The notes beneath the pieces were generated by a model that was given only the letters and a program-made list of their open reading frames with translations, had not been told where the DNA came from and did not search any database. DNA of 64,000 nucleotides, taken from contig CANNZV010002306.1 in NCBI GenBank assembly GCA_947561585.1, positions 124,001-188,000 on the forward strand, read 5' to 3'. Origin of the DNA: Caprella mutica (taxonomy: Eukaryota; Arthropoda; Malacostraca; Amphipoda; Caprellidae). The position numbers and the translations under genes were made by a program. Every line of letters begins with the position of its first letter. Position 1 is the stretch's first letter. Below are positions 1 through 12,519 of this stretch, in pieces.

Positions 1-125
1 TTGGGGAAACACTTGTTATAGAACACTTGTTATATGACAACACTTGTTATAGGGAAACTTGTTGGAGAAACACTTGTCATAGGAGAACACATGTTACATG
101 GAACACTTGTTGGAGAAACACTTAT
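1..125. repeat. Degenerate short tandem repeat at window start
   Basis: The first ~125 bases repeat variants of a unit built on CACTTGTTATAG plus GGAAA or GAGAAA. At least six degenerate copies are visible. The array probably continues to the left of the window. No gene is associated with it. Confidence 0.7.
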
Positions 126-2560
126 TAGCGAGAAAATATATCTGAAATAGAACATTTAAGATTCAGAAACTAGCCCTAAAACTCCATGTAATACTTAAGT
201 GCATATCGTTAGCCTAATTATTATGAAAAATATAATAAAAAATGAGAAACTGTAAAAACACATTTATAAGAAAACCTTCATGACCGAATAATCCTTCAAA
301 CTATTAATATAATGTATAGAACGTGTTCAATTTATTTGATAATTATATATAGTGACAGAATCATATAAATCTTGTGTAGCATCTTGACTTCTTTCGAAGT
401 AATCCAAAATGATCGTAACCATTACTCAAGAATCTAATACAAAATTGCCAGAAAACAATTACCAATTACATTTATTTAATCCCAAACGTACGTTCCAATT
501 AAATTGATTCTTGACCATTAAACATCCTGTCGTCGCTGGTTATAAAAGAAAAGCAATAACAGTTAGGATTATGGCTCACGTAGACCGAAATACCTCTAAG
601 AGTCTTTCAATAACGATATAATTAGGTTCTGGTTGGTGTAATGCCCTCACAGAGCCAAATTGGGCAGAGTGAAAGTGCTAACACACCCTCAAAGAACGGT
701 ATGGCCCTCATTTTCCACCACTGTGGTCCTAGATTGCGTCGTAAAGGAAAAGTCTACCGAGATAGTTCTTCGCCTTGCAATCTCCGTGGTGGAGGCATTT
801 TGCCTTGCTTATTAAGGCCTCTTGACATGCTTTTCTCTCTTGAGAACGGATTAAATATGACGTGACAGGCTCAACACGCAAGATTTATAGCTTCTTCTTA
901 ACTCAACGTCGATATGATCCCCTGAAAATTGTGTTCTCTATTGGGAATAATGGGTCGAATTCATTGTTTTAGAAATATAAACTACCTGACAAAATAACAT
1001 AATAATAAATATCTTTGAAAATACAGTTACAAAAACTTGCCACAAGATTTTCTATTGACGTCTGAAATAAAAGATTACATTTTGAATCATTCATTTTTAT
1101 TGTCATTTTTAGTGAGCAATATTTCATCTCTTGGAAAATATTCCTATTAATATTTTCTATACTCCCAAAGCAGCAATGAAAGTTCATAATGAATGTGTGC
1201 TTAGCCTGACCTATTAACCCATTTCTCCAAATTTTATTGCGCGTGACGTCGTGTTTCAGTATTTTTATTTAGATCAAGCATGAACTATTTACAAGTATTT
1301 TTAATAATAATTATCTATTGCATTGAAAACCTCTGGAGTATTCAGTGGTAAAGATATCTCCATGAACAAATCACTTGTTTAACTTATTTAAACTCAATAA
1401 ATCAATTGAATAAGTTTACTATTCATGCCTTCATGACGTCAGAATTAAGAGTAAAAGTAGGTACGGACACTGCGGCACCTTCTGAGGCTGAATCTCATGG
1501 CGCTAAAATTTAATAAAATAGAGTGAGGTTAGACGATAGATTTATTAGTACCCCGTGTCCTGTAAGTCGTACATACGCTCGCACTTACACTGCCCTATAG
1601 TGATGAAATATTCACAGCTGAGAGTAATTTATGGGGATTAGGTTATGAATAATGAAAGCAATATGAAAAGCTTTGTCATCCGGCGCTTATTTATAAATGG
1701 CGTATGAAATATTCATAGAGTTACGTCATGCATGTGTCCTTTGTCCAACTACTATGGATGTACAGCTAGGGAAAGTAAAAATTATATGAATATCATGGAG
1801 AAGTAATATACGTCCTTTTAAAACTAGAATTATACGTTTTATAATGTAACTTACTTGTTGAAAATTTCACTTGTTGAAAATTTCTTTCTTGGGAGCGACC
1901 ATTGAAATTCATGCTGAGTGCATAGTGACACCTTCTTGTTGAAAATAATTTCGACCAATATCTTTACCCGGAACTATTGGGAAGATACAATGATTGAATA
2001 TATTCAAATAACGTTCTGAGTAACTGTGACTACAAGAGTACACCCACAGGACGCAGGGATTTTTAAGTCTTTCCACGAGACTTTTTGCTAAGCTCCTCCT
2101 ACTTTTTCCACGAGACTTCAATTTTCCACCGAAAGTCCGTGACTTTACAACAACCTACATGTTCTATTATTTTCCCCCAATCAAGTTGTGCAATTTTGGA
2201 AATCTTCGTAAGCTACTGTCAATTCATTAAATATTGTAGAATAACTGGATTGGTGTTCATTTTTAAACAATCTTAGTGCCATTCTTTTCTTTACCTTTGG
2301 GTTTCACGAATAAGCCCAATTATTTTTTTCTTTTATAAATGAAATGGATAATAAAGTTTTTTTCAAGTTTTTATAGCCTATAATATATTCTAGTATAACA
2401 TATATTTTTTAGTATATAATGCCTATAGTATTACTATCTTTATTTTCTTTATTTCAACATTATACCTATTAATACCTTCCTTTTCTTTGATTTAATTGCC
2501 AATATACTATACATATTAATATCCTTACTTACTTTATATAATAAATTAAATTTGTTGAGA
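126..2560. other. AT-rich intergenic DNA, no supported gene
   Basis: Only short chance open frames occur here. A patch at about 640-930 has higher GC than its surroundings and holds a 74-codon plus-strand frame and an open minus-strand stretch. Neither shows a recognisable domain or a convincing pair of splice sites, so I do not call it a gene. Confidence 0.5.
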
Positions 2561-2569
2561 GGATTAGGT

Positions 2570-2990
2570 TAGCATTAAATCACTGAAAGGAAAATAACAT
2601 ATATAACCTAACTAATTAACTATATCTTGCTCTAAATAAGTTACCTAATTTATTGCACCTGTTTAACTGGTCACTGCGTGAATGCCTAAGTAGTAACTAA
2701 CTAGATACTAATAGGTTAGTTAGTACTTATTTACTAACTACAGTAATAAACTACCTAATAATTAACTAACGTAGGTAGTTAGTTAGTAACTAACTAGTTT
2801 AGGTAGTTAGCTAGCAACAAATTAACCTAGGTAAGAATAACTTACTTTGGTCATTTGTAAATAACTAACCTAGGTAATTTGTAAATAACTAACCTAGGTA
2901 GTTAGTAAATAACTAACCTATGTAATTAGTAACTATACCTAACCTAGGTGGTTGATAGTTACTATAACTACCTTGGTTATGTTACCTAGT
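2570..2990. repeat. Palindromic TAACTAACCTAGGTAGTTAG-type simple repeat
   Basis: TAACTAAC, CTAGGTAG and GTTAGTTA words alternate for about 400 bases. Because AACTAACCTAGGTAGTTAGT-like units are nearly self-complementary, the block can fold on itself. The spacing is irregular, so it is a degenerate simple repeat rather than a clean array. Confidence 0.65.
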
Positions 2991-3013
2991 TTAAAAAACA
3001 AAACTGCTCTTCT

Positions 3014-3522
3014 ACGGTTGCTATTCATTAGTCCGACGCCTCATTAGTCCGACGCCCCATTAGTCCGATACTTTTGTAGTTTATTACTGATTTACAATAA
3101 AGTATATGTATATCTGGGGGAGTGCCGCCCCCCCCCCCAACCCCCTGCCAGGTCATTAAACAATCATGAGGTGTGCAGTACAACAAACTAGCGGATACAA
3201 CAAACTACATTAATGATGAAGTAAAGTGATGGATTACATCATAAATTACTATTAGAAATTAATTAAAATAAAAGAGTTACATAAAATTTAAAAAATAAAA
3301 GAAATGAAAAATTAATTTATTATTTAGATTAGTTATTAATTGAGTATACCTATTTAATCATATTTTTTTATTTTAATCATAAAATAAAAATAAAAATAAC
3401 ACAGAAAGATTGAACTGTCGGACTATTGGGGCGTCGGCCTATTGGGGCGTCGGCCTATTGGGGCGTCGGACTAATGGGGCGTCGGACTAATTGGGCGTCG
3501 GACTATTAACGACTATGGTTAA
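3014..3522. mobile_element. Foldback/MITE-like element with inverted arrays of 16-bp repeats
   Basis: The left end has about three units of CATTAGTCCGACGCCC (3027-3070). The right end has about six units of the complementary type, GTCGGACTATTGGGGC (3415-3515), in inverted orientation. The core of about 340 bases includes a CCCCCCCCCC tract and, at about 3140-3210, a segment whose reverse complement recurs at about 38593-38655. There is no coding capacity. It is probably a non-autonomous foldback DNA element, but its superfamily is not determined. Confidence 0.65.
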
Positions 3523-4204
3523 TTGCATACATGTAAATCCACGAGATTCAGCATATACGTGTGGATGCGATAAACTTTTGAATCAAAAATCTGGTGGAAA
3601 AGCGGAGAAAAAGTCTGGTAGAATGACTTAAAAAACCCTGCGTGTGAACGGCCCCTAAATAAGCTCCAATAAATTCATGCGCCGTAACTGTCATCCAAAC
3701 TGTGACTCGTTGAGATTGATTAGGTAGGGAATGGATATTTTCAGGACTTCGACTTGTAAATTGTTTGTCAACGTAACCATCTAAACAGAAAATTCTTCAA
3801 TTAAATTAAAGTTTATTTCGGTCATTCTATTGGACGATGAAGCAAGTTATCTTCTTTAGTTGAAATTAACAGAATGCAGCTTTTTGAAAATACTAATCCT
3901 GTAGGGGTTCAACAAAAATTACAATTATATTTTCAAAACCTACATTTGGTGGGTTGAGAGATAAAGTAGGGCAACAAAATTCCTGCATGTACTATTAATG
4001 AAAAGAGTCTCCGCATGATGTCAATTTCTCAAATCACAGATTTAAAATTTCCTGATATTTTCCAAAAAATCAATTTGTAGTCATGTACCCATACCAATTA
4101 TAAAATATCTACAAGCATTTTAAATCCAGTTAGTCAAGTTTCTTTTAGGAATTGTGAAATAACTGAAATTAGTAAACTGTCAAAAAATCACAACGGATAC
4201 ACTG

Positions 4205-4395
4205 AACAATGGTACCTACATATCTAACTTTACCTCACACGCCTAATCTAATTATTACTGAACGGTAAAGTTGGGTCACTCCTTCGTTTCAAACATTGAG
4301 TGAACTGTAAACATGATTGAGGAGTTACCCAACTTTACCTGTTAATTAATGATTAGATTGATGTTAGATAAAGTTGGGTATCTACATACCCAACT
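4205..4395. mobile_element. Palindromic MITE-like repeat (AAAGTTGGGT motif)
   Basis: The sequence folds as an inverted repeat. ACATATCTAACTTTACCT at the left is matched by the complement of AGATAAAGTTGGGTATCT at the right. The inner arms CGGTAAAGTTGGGTCACTCC and GGAGTTACCCAACTTTACC also pair. More scattered ACCCAACT motifs continue to about 4555, so the true boundary is uncertain. Confidence 0.55.
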
Positions 4396-5394
4396 TCACT
4401 GCAAAAGAATACTGATTTTATCTGAGCTACAGAGTTGGGAGCATATATGTCATATACCAAACTGTACCTTTTAAGATATTTTCTATTCGTTTCAACTGCA
4501 GAGAAAAAGCTTCATTCTATGGAGAGCGACACATCGTAGTTACCCAACTGTACACCCTACCCTTCATTTATACTTTTCGATTAGTGAATAAAATATTAGG
4601 ATTTCTTCAAGTAATATTGACTGTATTGATATTTTAGAATTGTATCTGTAACGTTCACCTCGCATATCAGTTACAGGAATGTTAATTTGAAATATTGTAA
4701 ATTATGAACTGTTAGAATATATGAACTGACAACTATTTACCTAGCTATCTAGATATTCAATTGTGTGGATTTTGATCCAGAAAAGAAAATTTATCTCTTA
4801 CAATATAATTTCACACCAAATTTTCTATTCAATCAATACTAAGTAAGTTTGTTTGATCCACAGTTACACGTTAAATTTACGATAAAAAGTCTCGTAATTA
4901 GGACGTTGTCCGGAAACTTCCCCCAAAATTCTAGGTAAGCTAACAATTTGCCAAAACTGTGTATGTAATCGTTGACAGTTTCGGAATTAATTAACGGCAA
5001 AGACGTTAAAAGACGGTTCATTAAAACTAACTTCGGGAAAGTTCGATCAGAGTTTTTCCTTCAAAATCTACTCAAAAAACAGACGAAAGTGTTGGATTGA
5101 AACTGTATTAGGAACACCTAGAAACTTGTAACGTCAGAAAAATTGTAAAGGTCTGCTCTAATCTAAAGATGTTCAACTTACTGTTCGATTTTGTCGATTC
5201 AAAAACAGAGTTTGATTGATTTATAATGTCAATATAGTGTTTAAACGATTTGATTTTCCTTCACTGTGAGTCACATTAAAAGGAAAGTGATAACAAATGA
5301 CTTTGAAGAAGCAGTTGAATAGGACATAGGAGAGTGGTTCCATTCAAAAATTCCCCCTACAAACATTCAATGGTAGCGCAGAAAAGCTACTCCT

Positions 5395-5480
5395 TTTACA
5401 GAGAATTATGACGAAAAGGGACACAAGCACCGGTGACTGCACTCACAAAATGAAGAGAAAAATGAAAAGGTAATTCTAAC
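5395..5480 (-). repeat. Fragment of a dispersed repeat shared with 23.1-23.5 kb and 58.3-58.5 kb
   Basis: Read on the minus strand, this segment contains GTGAGTGCAGTCACCGGTGC followed by CCTTTTCGTCA. It closely matches the plus strand near 23390-23430. It is a short piece of the same interspersed family, and no open frame is preserved. Confidence 0.6.
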
Positions 5481-7100
5481 CAACGGCCATCTTATGATTT
5501 ATTATCAGAAACTGCTTTCAATTCTTTTCAATTATTTATAATCAATTTTAAATGTATTGAAATTAGTAGAAGAGATCATTTTTTATTATACACCAAAAGC
5601 ATATTTCAAAATTAAAGATCATCATAGTTTATCATCATCATAGTTTAATTGAATGAATTCTACATACTATTTAAAATACTATTGCAGCTAATATTGTTCA
5701 TCAACCCATAATTTAATAACAGTTACTTATACTTTCTTATTCACAATAGATTTACCAATATCACGTACACCAATATTATCAATAATTACAGATAGCATAC
5801 TAATCATTCTTGCTATCCTTAGCAGCTGTATAGCACTATTGCCATCTTAATCTCCCTAACTGGCAACTCCTGTCATTTTTTAGAGAGGTTCAAAGAAATA
5901 GGAAAGCTGTTGTGCAAACCAAACCATTCATCATGGCATTTTCACAAACTCTCGCCAAGTTTTACCCAGTGTTTCTGCGTTGTTAGAGAAATTAAAATTA
6001 TTAAAAAGTTTGTTTATGATAAATTGGTAAGGGATATTAGAATCTGTGCTGCTGCTCCAAGACGCCAGGGAACCAACTTTACTATCATTAATATGAGCTT
6101 TAATAAGTTCTATACTTTGGAATAATTAATGAATGTGGCAAATTGCAATGAGGCAGATAATTTGATAGTAAACTTTGCTTGATTCTGGGCATACATGCTT
6201 TTATGGAACAAATTGAGCTGAAACTTATTATTCGCGGTCATATTGACTAACTTTATGGGTCATTTGATCACATGTAATGCATTTTTTATATATTCAGCAT
6301 ATTTATACTCATAGCTAGTTAGTTTAGTATTATTCATTAATTGGTACTTCATTTCCAATGAAGTATATTTGTTTGTTTATATTATCTCTGATATTCTCAA
6401 AAAATACCTTTTACCACTTGTTTCCAGAAAGTCTGAAATATTCATATGAATATTATATATCAAATGCATCTTTCAAATTAAATACATCTAATCTCGTCAA
6501 GTTGTTGTATTTTAATCTGATGTATTTGTTCAAACATTTTAACAATGTTGAATTACATTAATGCGATTTGATTGAAAGTTGTATTACATTCATCAGTTGA
6601 CAATTAAACTACGGTTTTACTTTTATTTTCTTTCTTGTTTTTCTTTAACACAATCTAATGCTTTTGTGAATTGATGACATTTTGCAAATGTAATTGAAGC
6701 CCCTTCCATCTTGACTCTCTTGTTTACATTGATTACAAACACCGCAAAAATGAACTAAAAACTTAGTCCACAGAAATAAAGATTACAAATGAAATGAAAA
6801 CACAAAAGAGATATCATTCTATTGGAGAAATTCTGTTACTGTTAACGAACTTAGATTCTGTTTTTCGTTTTGTAAAAAAAGATAGTTTGTTGTATGATAT
6901 AAATAAATTGGATTCAATTAATCTTCTATTTTCAGTTCATCTTTGAACTAAACTTAATTTATTATCTCTCTTTTAATTTTAGCGTCAGAAGTTTATTAAT
7001 ATAGTAAATATTATTATATATCCCGAATTAGTCCAGTAACCGATGTTTTTATTAAATCGTAAAGAATAAACTATTGGTAGGAAAAATTTAGGCTAAAAAA
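5481..7100. other. AT-rich intergenic DNA, nothing recognised
   Basis: I see no coding exon, RNA gene or clear repeat. The open frames at 5910-6125 and 6358-6561 have composition typical of chance AT-rich frames. Confidence 0.5.
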
Positions 7101-7117
7101 GTTATTTTCACTTCACT

Positions 7118-7384
7118 ATTAAGACTCTCCCGCGCGAAAAACCGACCCATTCGATGACAGATCATTTTAGCAAGTGCTAAAATGATCCGCTGGTAAAGTA
7201 ATCATTTACATATTCAAAATTGGAAAACACTCTTGTTGTTTTCTCTAATTATCGGGCAGGGTATGTATTTTTTCAGGCTATAAGAAGCAATTGCGCTATT
7301 TAATTAGTGGAAATTGGTGTAAAAATTCTGTCAGAAATATCTATTTTTGGGTTTAGTTTTTCGGGTGGGAGGGTCTTAATATCT
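7118..7384. mobile_element. MITE with TIR ATTAAGACTCTCCCGCGCG
   Basis: ATTAAGACTCTCCCGCGCG plus AAAAAC at the left is mirrored at the right by GTTTTTCGGGTGGGAGGGTCTTAAT. The interior is about 265 bases with no coding capacity. The target-site duplication is not clear. Confidence 0.65.
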
Positions 7385-7795
7385 ATCCATCGTGACAAAG
7401 TTTTATACGGATGTACACGAAAGTGCACTCGTCTCGTATTCGATCGGAGAATATTTCTTCTGGAGTATTGTCAATTGAATTTTAAAACTTGATTTTTCTT
7501 TTTGATACGATACGAAAACCAATTAAGGGACAAAGTGAATTGGTTCAAATGTGTTAAGGTAAGAATTCAATTACTTATCAGTTATATAAATAATTTTGTA
7601 TTTATTTACGGAATAAAACAAAACAACCATTGCAATATTCCCCATATTGGAATGCTTCTCTCCTTTATTTGAACTGTCACTATGTATTTCGAATTAAAAC
7701 CTTCGAACATTTCTGAGAATTGGAATAAATTGGATAGTTGTTCATGATCAACTATGCATATTATTATATGTTCTTAAACAATAATATATATTATT

Positions 7796-7965
7796 AAGGT
7801 TGTGACAATGTATTTAAAATCATAGATCATAAGAATATCATATACGAAATGAAATGGTATATCGAAAACTATTTACCGCTGGTTTAGAACCTTTCAATAC
7901 TGTTTAATTTTCTCGGTCAGTGACATTTTCTGGATCTATGATAGCACTAATTATTATATATTCAT
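7796..7965. mobile_element. Degenerate copy of the GGTTGTGACAATATG MITE family
   Basis: The left end reads AAGGTTGTGACAATG, then TTTAAAATCATAGATCATAA. The centre retains TACCGCTGGTTTAGAACC and TTCAATACTG, which are diagnostic words shared with the copies at 31.2, 46.1 and 56.5 kb. The right terminal repeat has decayed. Confidence 0.65.
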
Positions 7966-8543
7966 AAACAACTGTAGTTGTTGGTATATTCGTAAATAGA
8001 CAAAATACAAATCTTTGATTATCAAGAAAATAAATTAATGTTCTAATACTATTCATGGATTATTTTTGAAATTATTTCGTAGATTCAAATGATAGTTGAA
8101 TATCTGATTCTCTTTATTTAGAGTTTTAGATTAGCAAAGCCTAACTTTCAAAATATTGGAAGCTAACTTTATTTGAAGAAATAAAAATCATTGTTAAACA
8201 ATAAACAAAAGTTAATTCCGAGCAAGGAGTGAAGTTTTTTTTAATTCAATATAGATTCAAAATTGGTTTGTACTTTATATATTAACAAGATTTGTTTGAT
8301 TTAGAAATCTAAAGGAAGAATGTCTTCCTTCAAGTTAAAATCAACATAATTAATTTTACTATAAGGTATAATTCATATATTCACCTGAATTGTTATTGTT
8401 AATAAAGCAAATAATATTTCATTGATAGCGACATCTATTGGTGCTTATCAATAAATTTTGTCTTTTATATATTAAGGTGTTATTTAAAACTAATAATTAT
8501 AAGTTTTACCCTGTCAACAAAGATTTATTCCCAGTAAACATTA

Positions 8544-9766
8544 GGGGAGGATGGTCATCAATGAGACAAAAATCACAGAAAGATTGATATTTCATTTACT
8601 ATGGGCAAAGTATGAAAAAATATAAAATCCATGTGTAGAAAATAACTCGAATGCTATTACATATTCTGTTGACTAAAAAAAATGTCCCATTGTATAACAG
8701 CACTGGTGAACAATGGGACATACCCTTGTGAACGATGGGACAGTTTATCAAACTTGTATATTGTTGAGGTTATGGTCAAATTTCAAGTTCGAATTACCTC
8801 TTTATGTTGTCCCACACTCAGTTGGTTCATACAATATCAGTTTAATGTCCTCTAGCTTCACCGATGCCATGTCTGGAACATTTGTAAAATTAAGCTCAGT
8901 GCACTCGAATCTTTGCTTAACATCAATATTTCATATATATCTTTTTCATGCTTTTGGCCAACAGAATACGTTTTAGAAATCGAATCAAATTCTACAAGTT
9001 CATAAATCTTCATTTCCAACGTTTTCGGTAGAGATTTAAGTTCTTCAGACGAATTGATCAGTTAAATTAAGAGTTCTATACCAGACCAAGAACATTGGTT
9101 CACAGGCCATCTACGGCGGATACCTTATGAAGTGATTTCGAAGGCCTTATCTTATTATTAGTGAAATTTGTTTTATATGCAGTGCTTCGTGATGACCTCA
9201 GATTGCTAAAGCCCTTGAACATGGTCGAAAGTCCCGCTTCACCTGGAAGCTCTGTTTCTACAAGAAGCCCTTAAGCTAGAGTTCACGCTACTGTATCAAA
9301 AATAGATATTTATTGATTCATATGGAGTAACTAGACAGTTTGGTTGACAATAGGGCACTGTCCCATTGTTAACCAAATTTTCTGTCCCAATGATCACCAT
9401 GACGCCATTTTGAAAACATATGGGTATAGCAGCTCAACTACAAAAGTATAAAGGCAATCTTTTTACATATGATCATATTTTACATATTACTTAATATTAT
9501 GTAAAAATGCCGTAAGCATTATATGTTAAATTAACAGATTTATAACAATTGAAACAAAGTACGAAAAATTTAGTTTTCCCACCTTTAAAACACGTTTTCG
9601 CTTTTACACAGGGCTGACTGCACCCCAACCGCTGAATGTAATGCGAGTGAATGCAATGAAGTATGCCTAATTTACCACTAAGATTTTGTTACAAATTACC
9701 CTCAAATAAAAAAGTTTTCCAGCATGTCCCATTCTTCCCAGTGCTCCATTGATGACCATCCTCCCC
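8544..9766. mobile_element. 1.2-kb TA-flanked TIR element (GGGGAGGATGGTCATCAATG)
   Basis: The terminal inverted repeats GGGGAGGATGGTCATCAATG and CATTGATGACCATCCTCCCC are perfect over 20 bases. Both ends are flanked by TA (8542-8543 and 9767-9768), the target duplication expected of Tc1/mariner-type elements. Inside, subterminal TGTCCCATTGT-like words occur in both orientations. The 87-codon frame at 8713-8976 shows no transposase motif that I recognise, so this is most likely non-autonomous. Confidence 0.8.
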
Positions 9767-9768
9767 TA

Positions 9769-11781
9769 CAATGTTGGGCCAACGTTGGCCCAATTCAGAA
9801 CGAAACTCTGGGCCAACGTGTCATGCCGCTCTCGCTGTATTGGGCCAGCAAAGGCCCGACGTTGGCCCATCTCACGCATGTCCACCGGCCCTGAACAGTA
9901 TAATCACGTATAAACGACTTATTGGTACAGGAAATACTTAACGGTGCCGATGCCATGCATGTCTACGGCCAGAAGGTGCTATTTTCATATAACAGGTGTA
10001 TTAATTAGAATACGCTATACAGAACACGTGAAGAAAACAGTTACTTCTAACAATGTATTAACTGTCCTACAAATACCTTTTTCAGATCGAAGTCAGAAAA
10101 AATAAATATGTTGCCAATTCAAACTCCAGTCTATAATTTTACTTATGTTATTTTAACCAAATAATAATATTTCTATTTAAAGGTCCTCTCCAGGCTCCAG
10201 GAAAAAAATGAGTTTATTGCATAATATTATAGAACTAAGGTCTACGATCATTATTCTGCAAACCGCATACAATTCGGTTTGGTAGATATTTTTTAATTTG
10301 TTTTTAAAGTTTTTTAGTACTCTGTGAGCAACAATTGAGCGAATCTCTAATCTGATGCTCGAGAAGAAGATTGTACACTCTTTGTTTTGATTACAAATTT
10401 GAATTTTATAAACAAACCATGCGTTTTCGGACATTATTTTAGATATTAATTGTTTCCTAAAGTATTTAAACGTTTTTATTTTAAGTTCATTCAATTTTAT
10501 ACCTTTACACGAATATTAAATGGATTTATTAAACCGAATACCTAGTTGACGATCAAAACAAATGGTGTACATTCTTCTTCTTCAGGTTGAAAATTTCTTA
10601 AATTAGTAAGTCGGAAGTAAAATAGGTTTTGTAGAGTTTTAATTATAAAAATCTTTAAAAGTATATAAAATTAAAAATATGCTACCGAATTCGATGCGGT
10701 TTGCAGCAAAATGATAAGAAACATTAGCCTCGTTGAATAAGACAATAAAAATATTTGCTTGGAGGGGACCTTTAAAATTAAATGGAAAGTATAATTCTCA
10801 ATTTGAATAATTATTTCAGACGGAAAAACAACTTTCCATACTGAATATATCAGTTAACTAGCGACCAAGCTCATTTTTATGAATAAAATAAATAAAGTGT
10901 TAAATTAATAATTGAAGGGATAACAAGTCTATTTATACTAAATTACCAGAAACGGCTACAATTTCGAAGATATGCTTAATTGATTATATTAAATTGGCTA
11001 TTTGGTGTAATTAAAGTTGGGAGAGATCGTTTGCACCTATTTTCTCTGATTACCTGGCTATAACTGCCAAATAGAAGCAGTAGACCAGTATAATAAATAT
11101 ACTGGTACATCAAAATTTCACTGGATTGGTAAACCAATGTTTCCCTTCATTGGGCCAGTGCTGTTCGGCAACCGTTGGCCCAGTGTCGTTTACCATACAT
11201 TGGCCCAGTGTGCTATAGCATGGGTGTGCCAATGTCCGATCGTGCCTTTACTTTGCCAACGTTTACCGACGTTGGCCCGATAGTTCAATGTTATCAGGGT
11301 AGTTAATTCATATATTTAGTATGAAAAGTTATTTTTTCATTTGAAATAATAATTTACATTGAAAATTATCTTTTTATTCAATTTTAAATAAAAATATCAT
11401 TATTTGGTTAAAGTAGCGCAAGTAAAATAATATAGATTTGAGTTTGAATTGGCAACGGTTCTATTTTCCCCCTGATTTTGATTTATAAAATGTATTTGTA
11501 GGACAGTTACTACATTGTTAGAAGTAACTGTTGTCTTTACGTGTTCTGTATAAGATAATCTAATTAATACACCTGTTATATGAAAATAGTACTGGCCGTG
11601 GACATGGCCGGTAGTGGTAATTACCAATAAGTCGTTTATACGTGGTTTTACTATTCTGGGTCGGTGGACATCCGTGAGGTGGGCCAACGTCGGGCCTTAG
11701 TTGGCCGAATACACCGAGACTGGTATGGAAACGTTGGCCCAGAGTTTCATTCTGAATTGGGCCAACGTTTGCCCAATATTG
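9769..11781. mobile_element. 2-kb element with ~400-bp terminal inverted repeats and TTGGGCCAACGTTGGCCC ends
   Basis: The left arm (9769 to about 10176) and right arm (about 11370-11781) are reverse complements over about 400 bases, ending CAATGTTGGGCCAACG and CGTTTGCCCAATATTG. TA lies at both outer boundaries. The left TA (9767-9768) is shared with the preceding element, so the two elements abut. The minus-strand frame at 11400-11687 is arm sequence. A second element is nested at 10181-10771. Positions 10776-11302 match 48150-48650. Confidence 0.75.
10181..10771. mobile_element. TTAA-flanked palindromic insert (AGGTCCTCTCC ends)
   Basis: The ends AGGTCCTCTCC and GGAGGGGACCT are inverted repeats, and TTAA flanks both sides (10177-10180 and 10772-10775). 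TTAA duplication is the hallmark of piggyBac-type transposition. Internal words such as TGCAAACCGCAT and ATGCGGTTTGCA mirror each other, so the whole insert can fold. A 105-codon minus-strand frame (10177-10494) has no recognisable domain. Confidence 0.7.
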
Positions 11782-12519
11782 TAATATTTACTGAGAGGTA
11801 CAGTTGTTGGTCCCCCAGTATCGCTTTAATATCAGCACTGAGTTTCCATTATAATATCTTTATCAAAAAAGACTCTAAAATCAAAACTGAACAAAATGCA
11901 TTATTTACAATATTTACACATTCAACCATCCATTCTCAATTTTCTTCTTCTCCAAAGACCTTTGCTTAAAGCTAAGCTGATATAAAAGCTGGATGGGAAA
12001 TTTTTACGGACACAACAGCCCTCAGAAAATACATAGTCATAACAATAGAGTGATTGGTGAATAAGACGTCATCAAGGCAACACACTTAAATAAAATTTAG
12101 GTTTGAATGACTGGAAATATTTATTCATTTTTCATATAATGGTTATAAATAAACAGTATTTATAATTTAAAACACTTCAATTGCTTAAAATTAGCTTTTA
12201 TAGTGTTGCTGTGATGACGTCACAACCACAATTCAACCGATTGCTGTTACAGACCTTCACACTGGACGTTTCATGTAAACGGCCGTCTCCATTCTGGTTA
12301 AGTTGCCTGTTAACTATTTTCAATATCGAATTTGTGAATAATTTACCTTTAGTAGCAAGGTTATCATTTACCTATATTCTTTTTTCAAATGATATTATCA
12401 GGCCATCATCAATCTCCACTTTGGAAAATTGGAAGGAGTAAATTACACCGACAAATCTGTGTACTAATTTACGATGAACTAGGTATTATCTATAGGTACT
12501 AAGGTATAGTCTGTGATCA

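Noticed and set aside
641..865. 74-codon plus-strand frame in a GC-richer patch
   Set aside because: It has no recognisable domain, no splice partners and a Cys/Leu-rich tail typical of a non-coding frame. It could be a retroelement piece, but this cannot be supported.
11400..11687. 95-codon minus-strand frame (MAHLTDVHRPRIVK...)
   Set aside because: It lies entirely within the right terminal inverted repeat of a transposable element, and no protein family is recognised. The mirror arm at 9.8-10.1 kb does not keep the frame clearly.
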